DNA of 64,000 bases from Streptomyces sp. 35G-GA-8 (GTDB taxonomy: Bacteria > Actinomycetota > Actinomycetes > Streptomycetales > Streptomycetaceae): assembly GCF_023534745.1 (NCBI RefSeq), contig NZ_JAMHJQ010000007.1, positions 227,144-291,143 on the forward strand, written 5' to 3'. Each line of letters begins with the position of its first letter. The first letter of the stretch is position 1. Shown piece by piece: positions 16,230-26,895 of the stretch. Position numbers and translations under genes: made by a program. The notes beneath the pieces are model-generated. The model ran no database searches. It worked only from the letters and a program-made list of their open reading frames with translations, and was not told where the DNA came from.

Positions 16230-17594
16230 ATGAACAGGCGCTGGGCCGCACGCCTGGCTCTGGTCGCGGGCGCCGGCGCGCTGCTGGTGCCGCTCGTGTT
16301 CGCCGGGCTTCGGAGCGTCGTGCTGGTGGGTGTGGGGCTGGCCGGGGTGGTCGTCGCGGTGGCCGGGGTGTGGTGGGTTCTCGCGCACAAGGGCGTGATC
16401 CGGGTGCTCGCTCTGCTGCTCGCGATCCTCGCGCCGGTCACCGTCCTCGTGCTCTACGCGTTCGCCGGACTGCTGTGGGTGGTCCTCGTCTCGTTCGCCC
16501 TGTGGGCGCTCGCGGTCTCCGTCGGCAGATCGGCCCTCGCGGAGGACACCGGACGGCTGCCAGAACGCCCGGCCGCTCCTCCGGAACACCCTTTCCTGAT
16601 CATGAATCCGCGCTCCGGTGGGGGAAAGGTGGCACGCTTCCGCCTGGTGGAACGGGCCAGGGCCCTCGGCGCGGAGGTCGTCGTACTGGATCCCGGGCAT
16701 CCGGCGGACGTGGCCGAGCTGGCGGGGCGGGCCGTCGACGCCGGAGCCGATCTGCTGGGGGTGGCGGGAGGGGACGGTACGCAGGCACTGGTCGCGGCGG
16801 TGGCGGCGGAGCGCGACGTTCCGTTCGTCGTGGTCTCCGCCGGGACCCGCAACCATTTCGCCATGGACCTGGGCCTTGACCGGGAGGACCCGTCGAAGTG
16901 CCTGGAAGCGCTCACCGACGGCGTCGAACTCCGCGTCGATCTGGGGTACCTCGGGGCGGCGGCGCCCCAAGCTGTGGCGGCGCCCCAAGAGGAGGGCGCG
17001 GAACGCGTCTTCGTCAACAACGTCTCCTTCGGCGCCTACGCGGCCGTCGTACAGAGCCCGGCCTATCGCGGGGACAAGGCCCGGACGACGCTTCAGATGC
17101 TCCCCGACCTGCTGACGCGCCACAGCGGCCCCCGGCTGACGGTGCGCGCCGGTGCCACGACCATCGACATGCCCCAGGCCGTTCTCGTGAGCAACAACGC
17201 GTACCTGATGGGAGACCCCGCGGGCCTGGGGCGCCGGGAAGCGCTGGATGCCGGGGTACTCGGCGTGCTCGGTGTCACGGTCGACAACGCGGTGCAGGCG
17301 GCCCTGCTGCTGCGCGGCAAGCACGGCCCCGGGCTCACCTCGCTCACCGCCCGGGAGGTCGTCATCGACGCCGACGCGCCCGACATCCAGGCCGGTGTCG
17401 ACGGCGAGGCCCTTACCGTGCCCACTCCGGTGCGCTGCCGTATCGAGCCGGGAGCCCTGCGGGTACGGCTGCCGCGCGACCGTCCCGGCGTACCCGGCGC
17501 GGGTCCGCCGACGGACTGGCGCAGGGTGCGCAGGCTGGCCCTCAGCCTGGGGCGGACCGCGGGGAGACGGGAAGGCAGCCCGCGTGGGCCCTGA
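16230..17594 (+). CDS. Membrane-anchored diacylglycerol/sphingosine-kinase-like protein
   Basis: 454 residues. Residues 1-100 have four hydrophobic segments. The catalytic domain starts at about 121 (PFLIMNPRSGGGKVARF) and contains the nucleotide motif VAGGDGTQALVAAVAAE (about 178-194) and SAGTRNHFAMDLGL, followed by the beta-rich C-terminal lobe (YLMGDPAGLGRRE, IDADAPDIQAGVDGE). These are the DAGK_cat family motifs. It would phosphorylate a lipid alcohol at the membrane face. ATG 16230 follows GGGAGG with good spacing. Fusion of the lipid kinase to an N-terminal multi-pass anchor is less common than the soluble form. Confidence 0.87.
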   Translation: MNRRWAARLALVAGAGALLVPLVFAGLRSVVLVGVGLAGVVVAVAGVWWVLAHKGVIRVLALLLAILAPVTVLVLYAFAGLLWVVLVSFALWALAVSVGRSALAEDTGRLPERPAAPPEHPFLIMNPRSGGGKVARFRLVERARALGAEVVVLDPGHPADVAELAGRAVDAGADLLGVAGGDGTQALVAAVAAERDVPFVVVSAGTRNHFAMDLGLDREDPSKCLEALTDGVELRVDLGYLGAAAPQAVAAPQEEGAERVFVNNVSFGAYAAVVQSPAYRGDKARTTLQMLPDLLTRHSGPRLTVRAGATTIDMPQAVLVSNNAYLMGDPAGLGRREALDAGVLGVLGVTVDNAVQAALLLRGKHGPGLTSLTAREVVIDADAPDIQAGVDGEALTVPTPVRCRIEPGALRVRLPRDRPGVPGAGPPTDWRRVRRLALSLGRTAGRREGSPRGP

Positions 17595-17697
17595 CGGGCA
17601 CTGACAGGCGCTGACGCCCCACAGCATTCCCGTGTGGCGTCCGAGTGCGGACGGTGCGACGATCGATGCGAAGATCCCCCACCGTCAGGAGAGGGTC

Positions 17698-18120
17698 ATG
17701 GCAGGAAACGTGAACCTCGCGTACGACTACCCGATCCTCGGCGCGTTCTGGACGGTTTTCCTCGTCGGCCTGACCGTGCTCTGGTTCTTCCTGCTCTTCC
17801 GGGTCATCTCCGACATCTTCCGGGACAGCGCAATGAACGGCTGGGTCAAGACCGGCTGGCTGCTGTTCGTGATCCTCCTGCCGTTCCTCGGCGTCTTCGT
17901 CTACGTCGTTGTCCGCGGCCGCAGCATGGGAGAACGCGAGCTGCACGAGGCGCAGAAGCGGCGAGAGGCGTTCGATTCCTACGTCCGTGAGACAGCCCAC
18001 GGGGACGATCGGCCGGCGCGGTCCCACGCGGCGGAACTCGCCGAACTCACCGCGATGCACGACAAGGGCGCTCTCTCCGACGAGGAGTTCCAGCGGGCGA
18101 AGGCGAAGGTCCTGCACTGA
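17698..18120 (+). CDS. PLDc_N/SHOCT membrane protein
   Basis: 140 residues. Two transmembrane segments (about 13-38 and 50-72) form the PLDc_N (phospholipase-D nuclease N-terminal) motif, with LLFRVISDIFRD and GWVKTGWLLFVILLPFLGVFVYV. The C-terminal 35 residues form a SHOCT domain (ELAELTAMHDKGALSDEEFQRAKAKVL region), a short oligomerisation motif. ATG 17698 has CAGGAGAGGG upstream. Function unknown; common in Streptomyces as envelope stress proteins. Confidence 0.85.
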   Translation: MAGNVNLAYDYPILGAFWTVFLVGLTVLWFFLLFRVISDIFRDSAMNGWVKTGWLLFVILLPFLGVFVYVVVRGRSMGERELHEAQKRREAFDSYVRETAHGDDRPARSHAAELAELTAMHDKGALSDEEFQRAKAKVLH

Positions 18121-18122
18121 CA

Positions 18123-18161
18123 CCGCCTTCGGGCGCGACTGACACCCGCCTTCGGGCGCGC
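18123..18161. terminator. Tandem TTCG-loop hairpins between convergent genes
   Basis: Two copies of CCGCCTTCGGGCGCG (18123-18137 and 18147-18161) each fold into CGCC-TTCG-GGCG, the very stable UUCG tetraloop form. They lie just after the SHOCT gene stop and before the converging SDR gene end, suiting a bidirectional terminator. Confidence 0.6.
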
Positions 18162-18163
18162 GC

Positions 18164-18205
18164 CTCGGCCCTCGGCCCTCGGCCCTCGGCCCTCGGCCCT
18201 CAGCC
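18164..18205. repeat. Heptanucleotide tandem repeat CTCGGCC
   Basis: Five perfect copies of CTCGGCC followed by one variant (CTCAGCC). The variant provides the TGA stop of the SDR gene (18202-18200 on the minus strand), so the array lies exactly at that gene's end. Slippage could change its copy number; an earlier expansion may have placed the stop. Confidence 0.85.
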
Positions 18206-19129
18206 GGCACCGGGGGCCGGGTCCGTGCCGGTCAGGGTGGTACTGGCCGTCCATAGGCGCCGTGCCGTGTCGCGGTCCGCAAAGTGCTCGCGTACCGGCT
18301 CGAACCGCGGCCTGCCGCGCAGACCGAACACGCGGGGGCCGATCAACTGGCCCCCGCGTACGGCCGGGTCGAGGACGGCCCGGACCGTCGGCCACGCGCC
18401 CGCTTCCTTGCCCTGGAGCAGGAGTCCCAGCGGCAGACCGCGCAGCCGCTGGGCCGTGGTGCGCGGGTGCAGTGGGGCGCGTGACGGTGTCAGAGAGTCC
18501 AGGGCGCCGCCGGGGTGGGACACCACGCTGATGGTCGTGCTGTGCGCCGCGCGCAGCCGGCGGTCGAGTTCGAGACCGAACAGCGTCTGCGCCAGCTTCG
18601 AGCGTCCGTACGTGCGCTTGGGCCGGTAGTCGCGCGTGCTCTGGAGGTCGTCGAGGTCCAGCCGTTCGCCTCTGGCGGCGAAGCTGCCCGTGGTGACGAC
18701 CCGCGCGGCGGGCGCGGCGTGGAGCAGGGGGGCGAGACGCGCCGTCAGGGCGAAGTGCCCCAGGTGGTTGGTGGCGAACATCAGCTCGTGCCCGGCGGCC
18801 GTCTCGCGGCGCGGGGGATCGTCCAGCAGGACACCGGCGTTGAGGACCACCGCGTCGAGGGTTTCGGTGTCGAGCGCGCACACGCTCCGCTCGATCGAGG
18901 CGGGATCGGCGAGATCCAGCGGTACGTGGCGCACGCGCGCGCCCGGCACGCGCGAGCGGATCGAGGCCACCGCCGCTTCCCCTTTCGGCGCGCTGCGGCC
19001 GGCGATGACGACCGTGGCCCCGGTCGTGGCGAGCTGCTCGGCGACGAAGTAGCCGATCCCCGCGTTCCCGCCGGTGATCAGGAAGGTCCTGCCCTCGGCG
19101 CGCGGCAGACGGTGTACGTCCCAGGTCAT
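18200..19129 (-). CDS. Short-chain dehydrogenase/reductase
   Basis: 309 residues. Rossmann motif TFLITGGNAGIGYFVAE (about 14-30), AGRSAPKG (suggesting NADP preference), NAGVL (about 97-101), TTGSFAARGE and catalytic YGRSK (Tyr/Lys, about 171-175). Closest in style to retinol-dehydrogenase/WW-oxidoreductase-like SDRs. Cytoplasmic; substrate unknown. It is divergent from a TetR gene with two copies of the same palindrome between them, so it is probably derepressed by the TetR ligand, which may be its substrate. Confidence 0.9.
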   Translation of the reverse strand: MTWDVHRLPRAEGRTFLITGGNAGIGYFVAEQLATTGATVVIAGRSAPKGEAAVASIRSRVPGARVRHVPLDLADPASIERSVCALDTETLDAVVLNAGVLLDDPPRRETAAGHELMFATNHLGHFALTARLAPLLHAAPAARVVTTGSFAARGERLDLDDLQSTRDYRPKRTYGRSKLAQTLFGLELDRRLRAAHSTTISVVSHPGGALDSLTPSRAPLHPRTTAQRLRGLPLGLLLQGKEAGAWPTVRAVLDPAVRGGQLIGPRVFGLRGRPRFEPVREHFADRDTARRLWTASTTLTGTDPAPGAG

Positions 19130-19157
19130 GACAGGTCCCCTTCGGACGGAAGAAGTA

Positions 19158-19220
19158 ACGAACGGCGTTCGTCAACGAGGGACAGACTGCTCTTAACGAA
19201 CGGCGTTCGTCAAGCTAGGA
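19158..19220. promoter_or_regulatory. Two identical TetR-type operators and leaderless tetR promoter
   Basis: The 15-bp perfect palindrome ACGAACGGCGTTCGT occurs at 19158-19172 and again at 19196-19210, 38 bp apart, inside the divergent SDR/tetR gap. Each is flanked by TA/CAA. The right copy ends 5 bp before a TAGGAT -10 box (19215-19220), and a CTTAAC -35-like hexamer (19192-19197) overlaps its left edge. The left copy lies 29 bp from the SDR start. Binding would repress both genes. Confidence 0.85.
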
Positions 19221-19228
19221 TGTGGGGC

Positions 19229-19876
19229 ATGCCCGCCCGCCCCCGGACCCGGTCCGAGAAGACGACACTGAGCCTCGACGCGATCGTGGCCGCCACCCTG
19301 GCCCTGGTGGACGAGCTGGGGTGCGAGGCGGTGAGCATGCGGCGGGTCTCCCAGGCCGTGCAGACGGGACCCGCCTCGCTGTACGTGTACGTGCCCGACC
19401 GGGGCGCGCTGATGGCCCTCGCCCTCGACCTGGCAGTGGCGGGCGTCCGCCTGCCCACCGACTCGGACGGGGACTGGCGCGCCAGGCTCGAACTGCTCGT
19501 GGACCGCTCGGTGACCGCGCTGGCCGCCCACAACGACATCGCGACCGTCGGTATGGCGGGCGCCCTGCCCGGCCCGCACAGCCTGCGTATCACCGAGGAG
19601 GTGTTGCGGCTGCTGCGCACCGGCGGGATCGGCGACGCCGCCTGCGCCTGGGCCGCGGACCTGATCGGCCAGTACATCGCCTCGTCCGCGCTGGAGGAGA
19701 GGGAGAAGGCGGAGGAGGCGTTCGCCGCCCGGCTCGACACCCTTTACCGGTCACTGCCCACCGGGCGCTACCCCACGATCCACGCGCTGGCCCCGCTGCT
19801 CACCAGCGGCGACGGGGCGACGCGCGGCGCGTGGAAGCTGCGCGTGCTCATCGACGGGCTGCTCGCCGGAGCGTGA
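19229..19876 (+). CDS. TetR-family repressor of the SDR gene
   Basis: 215 residues: helix-turn-helix at about 13-58 (SLDAIVAATLALVDELGCEAV, MRRVSQAVQTGPASLYVYV) and a TetR_C helical ligand domain with the HALAPLLTSGDGATRGAWKLRVLIDGLL end. ATG 19229 lies 8 nt after a TAGGAT -10 box, so the mRNA is probably leaderless (an ATG at 19220 overlaps the box and is less likely). Divergent from the SDR gene with two operators between. Confidence 0.9.
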   Translation: MPARPRTRSEKTTLSLDAIVAATLALVDELGCEAVSMRRVSQAVQTGPASLYVYVPDRGALMALALDLAVAGVRLPTDSDGDWRARLELLVDRSVTALAAHNDIATVGMAGALPGPHSLRITEEVLRLLRTGGIGDAACAWAADLIGQYIASSALEEREKAEEAFAARLDTLYRSLPTGRYPTIHALAPLLTSGDGATRGAWKLRVLIDGLLAGA

Positions 19877-19911
19877 TCCGGCCCAATCCGCGAAGACCGG
19901 CCGGACAGGAC

Positions 19912-20667
19912 CTAGGCGACGATGCCCAACTCCCGTGCCCGGCCCAGCCATTGGGGGAACTCCTCGATCAGCCGGTCGTACAGTACGGCGTCCTCGACCC
20001 GGCGCGGGTCCTTGCCCGCGTGGAAGAACCCGGCGTTGTCGACGCGCCGTTTCGCCGGGACGGCGAGATCGTCGAGCTTGCGGAGGAAGTCGAACTGTCT
20101 GCTGTCCGGGTCGCCGAAGCCGATGAACTGCCAGAACAGCGGCAGTTCGGCCGCCTTGCAGAGATACCGCTCGGCGGCCGGTTTGCTGATCGGGCCGCCG
20201 TCCGTCTGGAAGACCACCAGCGCCGGAGCGGTGGACCCGCTGTCCAGATAGTGGTCGATGACGGCGTCCATCGCCAGGTGGTAGCTGGTCTTGCCCATAT
20301 GGCCGAGCCCGGCGACGATCGCGTCGATCCGGCCGTGGTGGTTGGCCAGGGAGATGTCCGACTCCGCGTCGATGTCCGTGGAGAAGAGGACGACGGGCAC
20401 GATCCCGTCGTCGTCCAGATGCGCGGAGAGCCCCAACACCCGCTCGGCCAGGGCCTGGACGCTGCCGTCCTTGTAGTACTCCCGCATCGAGCCCGAGTAG
20501 TCCAGCACCAGATAGACGGCCGCGCGCTGGCCGCTCAGACCGTTCTTCGTCAGCGAGACCGCCGCGCTCTTGTAGAGGCTGACGAGCGCCGGGGCCGTCT
20601 CCTCCACCTTCCGGAGGCTGATGGCCGGTCCGGAGGGCGCCGTTTCCGGGGCGGATGCGGTGACCAT
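19912..20667 (-). CDS. VWA-domain protein, TerF/TerY-like
   Basis: 251 residues from ATG 20667 (AGAGGA upstream). Residues about 47-245 form a von Willebrand A domain with the metal-binding MIDAS motif LDYSGSM (DxSxS) at about 55-61, then TDGG in the FQTDGGPIS segment, and a conserved FWQFIGFGD strand. VWA proteins of this type accompany tellurite-resistance (ter) systems and bind partner proteins through a divalent metal. No ter gene is nearby. Convergent with tetR. Confidence 0.82.
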   Translation of the reverse strand: MVTASAPETAPSGPAISLRKVEETAPALVSLYKSAAVSLTKNGLSGQRAAVYLVLDYSGSMREYYKDGSVQALAERVLGLSAHLDDDGIVPVVLFSTDIDAESDISLANHHGRIDAIVAGLGHMGKTSYHLAMDAVIDHYLDSGSTAPALVVFQTDGGPISKPAAERYLCKAAELPLFWQFIGFGDPDSRQFDFLRKLDDLAVPAKRRVDNAGFFHAGKDPRRVEDAVLYDRLIEEFPQWLGRARELGIVA

Positions 20668-20882
20668 GCGGGGTCCTCTTCGGTCGACGACTGAGCAGGT
20701 GGACGGTGACAAGTCCCGTGATTATGCCAGCCGTTACGCACGCCACGGCGCCTGCCATCGTCCGGTCGGGGACTGGGGCAGGCGCCGCGTCCTGCGGGAA
20801 GGCCCGGGAGACGCTCCCCGAGCCGACACCGCCCGTACGCCGTTGTACGGGAGTCTTTGAAACCGATGAAACCGATGACGTA

Positions 20883-22343
20883 TCAGACCGTCAGCGCACG
20901 GTCCGTCGGACGGATCGGGGCCGGCAGATCGCTCGCACCGGTCAGCATCCGGTCCACACCGCGCGCCGCCGAGCGGCCCTCGGCGATCGCCCACACGATC
21001 AGGGACTGGCCACGGCCCGCGTCCCCGGCGACATAGACGCCGGGCACATTGGTCGCGAAGTCCGCGTCACGCGCGATGTTGCCGCGCTCGTCGAGCTCCA
21101 GACCGAACTGCTCGACCAGACCGTTCTCCTGGTCGGTGCCGGTGAATCCCATGGCGAGCGTGACCAGCTGGGCCGGGATCTTCCGCTCCGTACCCGGCTT
21201 CTGCTCCAGCTTGCCGCCCTTGAACTCCACCTCGACCAGGTTCAGGCTCTGGACATTGCCGTCCTCGTCGCCCTCGAAGTGGGTGGTGGAGACGGAGTAG
21301 ACCCGCTCGCCGCCCTCCTCGTGCGCGGAGGTGACCTTGTAGAGCATCGGGAAGGTCGGCCACGGCTGGTGCGCGGGGCGCTCCTCGCCCGGCCTCGGCA
21401 TGATCTCCAGCTGGGTGACGGAGAGCGCGCCCTGGCGGTGCGCCGTACCGACGCAGTCCGCACCGGTGTCACCGCCGCCGATGACCACGACATGCTTGCC
21501 CTCGGCGGAGATCGGGGAGACCGTCAGGTCGCCCTCCCGCACCTTGTTGGCGAGGGGCAGGTACTCCATCGCGAAGTGGATGCCGTTCAGCTCACGGCCC
21601 GGGACGGGCAGATCGCGCGAGACGGTGGCGCCCGCGGCGATGACGACGGCGTCGTACCGCTTGCGCAGCTTCGCCGCGTCGATGTCCCGGCCGATCTCGA
21701 TCTCGGTGCGGAACTTGGTGCCCTCCGCGCGCATCTGCTCGATACGGCGGTTGATGTGCGACTTCTCCATCTTGAACTCGGGGATGCCGTACCGCAGCAG
21801 TCCGCCGATCCGGTCGGCGCGCTCGTACACCGCGACGGTGTGACCGGCCCGGGTCAGCTGCTGGGCGGCGGCCAGTCCGGCCGGTCCCGAGCCGATGACG
21901 GCGACGGTCTTGCCGGAGAGCCGCTCCGGCGGCTGCGGGGTGACATCGCCGCTGTCCCACGCCTTGTCGATGATCGAGACCTCGACGTTCTTGATGGTGA
22001 CGGCGGGCTGGTTGATCGCGAGGACACACGCCGACTCACAGGGGGCCGGGCAGAGCCGCCCGGTGAACTCCGGGAAGTTGTTGGTGGCGTGCAGCCGCTC
22101 GCTCGCGGCCGTCCAGTCCTCGCGGTAGGCGTAGTCGTTCCACTCGGGGATCAGATTCCCCAGCGGACAGCCGTTGTGGCAGAACGGGATGCCGCAGTCC
22201 ATGCAGCGTCCGGCCTGCTTGCTGATGATCGGGAGCAGCGAGCCCGGAACGTAGACCTCGTTCCAGTCCTTGACGCGCTCCTCGGCGGGGCGGGTCCTGG
22301 CGACCTCGCGGCCGGTGGTGAGAAAGCCCTTCGGGTCAGCCAT
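20883..22343 (-). CDS. gltD: Glutamate synthase (NADPH) small subunit
   Basis: 486 residues. N-terminal cysteine cluster [17 protein letters not shown] (about 43-59) and a second CPAPCESAC (about 97-105) bind the [4Fe-4S] clusters. FAD-binding [17 protein letters not shown] (about 147-163) and NADPH-binding [15 protein letters not shown] (about 286-300) follow. It takes electrons from NADPH and passes them to GltB in the glutamine + 2-oxoglutarate to 2 glutamate reaction. It overlaps gltB by 8 nt, so the two subunits are translated together. Full length. Confidence 0.97.
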   Translation of the reverse strand: MADPKGFLTTGREVARTRPAEERVKDWNEVYVPGSLLPIISKQAGRCMDCGIPFCHNGCPLGNLIPEWNDYAYREDWTAASERLHATNNFPEFTGRLCPAPCESACVLAINQPAVTIKNVEVSIIDKAWDSGDVTPQPPERLSGKTVAVIGSGPAGLAAAQQLTRAGHTVAVYERADRIGGLLRYGIPEFKMEKSHINRRIEQMRAEGTKFRTEIEIGRDIDAAKLRKRYDAVVIAAGATVSRDLPVPGRELNGIHFAMEYLPLANKVREGDLTVSPISAEGKHVVVIGGGDTGADCVGTAHRQGALSVTQLEIMPRPGEERPAHQPWPTFPMLYKVTSAHEEGGERVYSVSTTHFEGDEDGNVQSLNLVEVEFKGGKLEQKPGTERKIPAQLVTLAMGFTGTDQENGLVEQFGLELDERGNIARDADFATNVPGVYVAGDAGRGQSLIVWAIAEGRSAARGVDRMLTGASDLPAPIRPTDRALTV

Positions 22344-25300
22344 TGGTCGCCGCCTCCATCATCTTCTCGGTGGTCTCGGTCTCCGAGAGACCGGCCAGCT
22401 CGGCGGCGTCCTTGGCGGCGAGCACTGCCTTGTACGTGGTCGGAATGATCTTGCTGAAGCGGTCGACGGCGGTGTCCCACTCGGCGAGCAGCTTCTCCGC
22501 GACGGTGGAGCCCGTCTCCTCCTGGTGGCGGCGCACCACATCGTGCAGCCATCGCTTGTCGGTGTCGTCGAGCTGTTCGACGGCGCCCAGGTTTCCCGCG
22601 TTGACGTTGTCGGCGTCGAGGTCGACGACGTACGCGACGCCGCCCGACATACCGGCCGCGAAGTTGCGGCCCGTCTCGCCGAGGACGACGGCGTGGCCGC
22701 CGGTCATGTACTCGCAGCCGTGGTCGCCCACGCCCTCGGAGACGACGGTGGCGCCGGAGTTGCGGACGCAGAAGCGCTCGCCGGTACGGCCGCGCAGGAA
22801 CAGTTCGCCGCCGGTGGCGCCGTAGGCGATGGTGTTGCCCGCGATGGTGGAGTACTCCGCGAGGTGGTCGGCGCCGCGGTCGGGCCGTACGACGACCCGA
22901 CCGCCGGAGAGGCCCTTGCCGACGTAGTCGTTGGCGTCGCCCTCCAGGCGCAGCGTGACACCGCTCGGCAGGAACGCGCCGAAGGACTGGCCGGCGGAGC
23001 CGGTGAAGGTGATGTCGATGGTGTCGTCGGGCAGGCCCGCGCCACCGAACTTCTTGGTCACCTGGTTGCCGAGCATGGTGCCCACGGTCCGGTTGATGTT
23101 CCGGATGCCGATCTGGGCGCGTACGGGCTGGGCGGCCTCGGCGCTCTCGGCGCCCAGAGCGTCGGCGGCGAGCTTGATCAGCTCGTTGTCGAGCGCCTTC
23201 TCCAGGCCGTGGTCCTGGCCGATGACCTGGTGGCGTACGGCGTTCTCGGGCAGCGCGGGCACATGGAAGAGCGGCTTCAGGTCGAGGCCCTGCGCCTTCC
23301 AGTGGTTCACGGCCCGCTCGGTGTCGAGCAGTTCGGCGTGGCCCACGGCCTCTTCGAGGGTGCGGAAGCCCAGCTCGGCGAGGAGTTCGCGGACCTCTTC
23401 GGCGATGAACCGGAAGAAGTTGACGATGTACTCGGCCTTGCCGGAGAACCGCTCGCGCAGCACCGGGTTCTGGGTGGCGATGCCCACCGGACAGGTGTCC
23501 AGATGGCAGACGCGCATCATGACGCAGCCGGAGACGACGAGCGGCGCGGTCGCGAAACCGAACTCCTCGGCGCCCAGCAGCGCGGCGATGACGACATCGC
23601 GGCCGGTCTTCAGCTGGCCATCGGTCTGGACGACGATACGGTCGCGCAGGCCGTTGAGCAGCAGGGTCTGCTGGGTCTCGGCGAGACCCAGCTCCCAGGG
23701 GCCGCCCGCGTGCTTGAGCGAGGTGAGCGGCGAGGCGCCCGTACCGCCGTCGTGTCCTGAGATCAGGACGACATCGGCGTGTGCCTTGGAGACACCCGCG
23801 GCGACGGTGCCGACGCCGACCTCGGAGACCAGCTTCACATGGATGCGGGCCTGCGGGTTGGCGTTCTTGAGGTCGTGGATCAGCTGGGCGAGATCCTCGA
23901 TGGAGTAGATGTCGTGGTGCGGCGGCGGGGAGATCAGCCCGACGCCCGGGGTGGAGTGCCGGGTCTTGGCGACCCACGGGTAGACCTTGTGGCCGGGCAG
24001 CTGGCCGCCCTCGCCGGGCTTGGCGCCCTGCGCCATCTTGATCTGGATGTCATCGGCGTTGACCAGGTATTCGCTGGTGACACCGAAGCGGCCGGAGGCG
24101 ACCTGCTTGATGGAGGAGCGGCGGGCCGGGTCGTAGAGCCGGTCCGCGTCCTCGCCGCCCTCACCGGTGTTGGACTTGCCGCCCAGCTGGTTCATGGCGA
24201 TGGCGAGGGTTTCGTGCGCCTCGCGGGAGATCGAGCCGTACGACATGGCGCCGGTGGAGAAGCGCTTGACGATCTCGGAGGCGGGCTCGACCTCGTCCAG
24301 CGGGACCGGCGCCCGGCCGGAGGCGAAGTTGAACAGGCCGCGCAGCGTCATCAGCCGCTCGGACTGCTCGTTCACCCGCCTCGTGTACTGCTTGAAGATG
24401 TCGTAGCTGCGCGAGCGCGTGGCGTGCTGGAGCCGGAAGACGGTCTCCGGGTCGAAGAGGTGCGGCTCGCCCTCGCGGCGCCACTGGTACTCGCCGCCGA
24501 TCTCCAGCTTGCGGTGGCTCGCGGAGATCCCGGAGGCCGGGTAGCCCCTGGCGTGCCGGGCGGCGACCTCCTCGGCGACGACATCGAGACCCGCGCCGCC
24601 GATCTTGGTGGCGGTGCCGTTGAAGTACTTGTCGACGAAGGACTGGTCCAGGCCGACGGCCTCGAAGACCTGCGCGCCCCGGTAGGAGGCGACGGTGGAG
24701 ATGCCCATCTTGGACATCACCTTCAGGACGCCCTTGCCGAGCGCGTGGATCAGATTCCTGATCGCCTGCTCGGGCGCCAGGCCCTCGATGAACGTACCGG
24801 CGCGGACCAGGTCCTCGACGGACTCCATGGCGAGATACGGGTTGACGGCGGCGGCGCCGTAGCCGATGAGCAGCGCGACATGGTGCACCTCGCGGACATC
24901 GCCGGCCTCGACCAGCAGCCCGACCTGGGTGCGCTGCTTGGTGCGGATGAGGTGGTGGTGCACGGCGGCGGTCAGCAGCAGCGAGGGGATCGGGGCGTGC
25001 TCGGCGTCGGAGTGCCGGTCGGAGAGCACGATGATCCGGGCGCCGCTCTCGATCGCGGCGTCCGTCTCGGCGCAGATCTCGTCGATGCGGGTCGCGAGGG
25101 CGTCACCGCCGCCACCGACCCGGTAGAGACCGGAGAGCGTGGCGGCCTTCATGCCGGGCATGTCGCCGTCTGCGTTTATGTGGACGAGCTTGGCCAGCTC
25201 GTCGTTGTCGATCACCGGGAAGGGGAGGGTGACGCCCCGGCAGGACGCGGCGGCCGGCTCCAGCAGATTGCCCTGGGGGCCGAGCGAGGAGCGCAGCGAG

Positions 25301-26895
25301 GTGACCAGCTCCTCGCGGATGGCGTCCAGCGGCGGGTTGGTGACCTGCGCGAAAAGCTGGGTGAAGTAGTCGAAGAGGAGTCGCGGCCGGGCGGAGAGCG
25401 CGGCGATCGGCGAGTCCGTGCCCATGGAGCCGATCGGCTCGGCGCCGGCCCGTGCCATGGGTGCGAGCAGGACGCGCAGCTCCTCCTCGGTGTAGCCGAA
25501 GGTCTGCTGGCGGCGGGTGACGGAGGCGTGCGTGTGCACGATGTGCTCGCGCTCGGGCAGGTCGGAGAGCTCGATCTCGCCGCTCTCCAGCCACTCCTGG
25601 TAGGGCTGCTCGGCGGCGAGGGACGCCTTGATCTCGTCGTCCTCGATGATGCGGTGCTCGGCGGTGTCGACGAGGAACATCCGGCCGGGCTGGAGGCGGC
25701 CCTTGCGGACGACCTTGGCCGGGTCGATGTCCAGGACGCCGACCTCGGAGGAGAGCACGACCAGCCCCTCGTCGGTCACCCAGTAACGGCCCGGACGCAG
25801 TCCGTTGCGGTCGAGGACGGCGCCGACCTGCGTGCCGTCGGTGAAGGTGACACAGGCCGGACCGTCCCAGGGCTCCATCATCGTGGCGTGGAACTGGTAG
25901 AAGGCCCGCCGGGCCGGGTCCATGGAGTCGTGGTTCTCCCACGCCTCGGGGACCATCATCAGCACGGAGTGCGGTAGCGACCGGCCGCCGAGGTGGATCA
26001 GCTCAAGGACCTCGTCGAAGGACGCGGAGTCGGAGGCGTCGGGCGTGCAGACGGGGAAGATCCGCTCCAGCGCCTCGCCGCCGAAGAGGCCGGACGCGAG
26101 CTGGGACTCACGGGCACGCATCCAGTTGCGGTTGCCCTTGACCGTGTTGATCTCGCCGTTGTGCGCGACGAAGCGGTACGGGTGGGCGAGCGGCCAGCTC
26201 GGGAAGGTGTTGGTGGAGAACCGCGAGTGGACCAGCGAGATCGCGGTCGCGAAACGGCGGTCGGAGAGGTCCGGGAAGAACGGTTCGAGCTGCCCGGTGG
26301 TGAGCATGCCCTTGTAGACGATGGTCCGGGCGGAGAGGGACGGGAAGTAGACCCCGGCCTCGCGCTCGGCGCGCTTGCGCAGCAGGAACGCCTTGCGGTC
26401 CAGGGCGATGCCCGCGCTCGTTCCGTCCGCGACGAACAGCTGGCGGAAGGCCGGCATCGTCGAGCGGGCGGCGGCGCCGAGCAGCTCGGGGGCCACGGGG
26501 ACCTCGCGCCAGCCGAGGACGTTCAGGCCCTCCTCGGCGGCGATCGTCTCGATGCGTGAGACGGCGTCCGTGGCGTCGTCGGCGGGCAGGAAGCCGATGC
26601 CGACGGCGTACGAGCCGGCCTCGGGCAGCTCGAAACCGGCGACCTCGCGGAGGAAGGCGTCCGGGACCTGGAGGAGGATTCCCGCGCCGTCGCCGGAGTC
26701 GGGCTCCGAGCCGGTGGCGCCGCGATGTTCGAGATTGCGCAGTACGGTCAGCGCCTGCTCCACCAGCGCGTGGCTGGCTACACCAGTGAGGGTGGCCACG
26801 AACCCGACGCCACAGGCGTCGTGCTCGTTACGGGGGTCGTACATCCCCTGGGGGGCGGGGCGACCGTCCATGGGCGACCAGGCGTCGAAACGCAT
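22336..26895 (-). CDS. gltB: Glutamate synthase large subunit
   Basis: 1519 residues from ATG 26895 (GGGAGAG upstream; the frame reaches 26955 without conserved sequence). A 27-residue propeptide is followed by the glutaminase nucleophile Cys28 (DACGVGF), Ntn amidotransferase class II. Central and FMN-binding synthase domains follow ([47 protein letters not shown]), with a [3Fe-4S] motif in [13 protein letters not shown] and the C-terminal GXGXG beta-helix ([17 protein letters not shown]). It transfers the glutamine amide to 2-oxoglutarate. Together with gltD it is the main ammonium-assimilation outlet and glutamate supply for the neighbouring trp and his routes. A GlnR-like box lies about 235-260 nt upstream. 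Confidence 0.98.
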   Translation of the reverse strand: MRFDAWSPMDGRPAPQGMYDPRNEHDACGVGFVATLTGVASHALVEQALTVLRNLEHRGATGSEPDSGDGAGILLQVPDAFLREVAGFELPEAGSYAVGIGFLPADDATDAVSRIETIAAEEGLNVLGWREVPVAPELLGAAARSTMPAFRQLFVADGTSAGIALDRKAFLLRKRAEREAGVYFPSLSARTIVYKGMLTTGQLEPFFPDLSDRRFATAISLVHSRFSTNTFPSWPLAHPYRFVAHNGEINTVKGNRNWMRARESQLASGLFGGEALERIFPVCTPDASDSASFDEVLELIHLGGRSLPHSVLMMVPEAWENHDSMDPARRAFYQFHATMMEPWDGPACVTFTDGTQVGAVLDRNGLRPGRYWVTDEGLVVLSSEVGVLDIDPAKVVRKGRLQPGRMFLVDTAEHRIIEDDEIKASLAAEQPYQEWLESGEIELSDLPEREHIVHTHASVTRRQQTFGYTEEELRVLLAPMARAGAEPIGSMGTDSPIAALSARPRLLFDYFTQLFAQVTNPPLDAIREELVTSLRSSLGPQGNLLEPAAASCRGVTLPFPVIDNDELAKLVHINADGDMPGMKAATLSGLYRVGGGGDALATRIDEICAETDAAIESGARIIVLSDRHSDAEHAPIPSLLLTAAVHHHLIRTKQRTQVGLLVEAGDVREVHHVALLIGYGAAAVNPYLAMESVEDLVRAGTFIEGLAPEQAIRNLIHALGKGVLKVMSKMGISTVASYRGAQVFEAVGLDQSFVDKYFNGTATKIGGAGLDVVAEEVAARHARGYPASGISASHRKLEIGGEYQWRREGEPHLFDPETVFRLQHATRSRSYDIFKQYTRRVNEQSERLMTLRGLFNFASGRAPVPLDEVEPASEIVKRFSTGAMSYGSISREAHETLAIAMNQLGGKSNTGEGGEDADRLYDPARRSSIKQVASGRFGVTSEYLVNADDIQIKMAQGAKPGEGGQLPGHKVYPWVAKTRHSTPGVGLISPPPHHDIYSIEDLAQLIHDLKNANPQARIHVKLVSEVGVGTVAAGVSKAHADVVLISGHDGGTGASPLTSLKHAGGPWELGLAETQQTLLLNGLRDRIVVQTDGQLKTGRDVVIAALLGAEEFGFATAPLVVSGCVMMRVCHLDTCPVGIATQNPVLRERFSGKAEYIVNFFRFIAEEVRELLAELGFRTLEEAVGHAELLDTERAVNHWKAQGLDLKPLFHVPALPENAVRHQVIGQDHGLEKALDNELIKLAADALGAESAEAAQPVRAQIGIRNINRTVGTMLGNQVTKKFGGAGLPDDTIDITFTGSAGQSFGAFLPSGVTLRLEGDANDYVGKGLSGGRVVVRPDRGADHLAEYSTIAGNTIAYGATGGELFLRGRTGERFCVRNSGATVVSEGVGDHGCEYMTGGHAVVLGETGRNFAAGMSGGVAYVVDLDADNVNAGNLGAVEQLDDTDKRWLHDVVRRHQEETGSTVAEKLLAEWDTAVDRFSKIIPTTYKAVLAAKDAAELAGLSETETTEKMMEAATNG

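Noticed and set aside
18515-19219. 453-residue plus-strand frame upstream of the TetR gene
   Set aside because: The first 235 residues are antisense to the SDR gene; the true TetR starts at 19229 next to its -10 box.
22151-23977. 608-residue frame overlapping gltB on the same strand
   Set aside because: Arg/Pro/Gly-rich frame-shift shadow of gltB with no domain.
23779-25977. 732-residue open frame on the plus strand across gltB
   Set aside because: It is the antisense shadow of gltB; composition is Gly/Arg/Asp-rich without domains, and gltB motifs on the other strand are intact.
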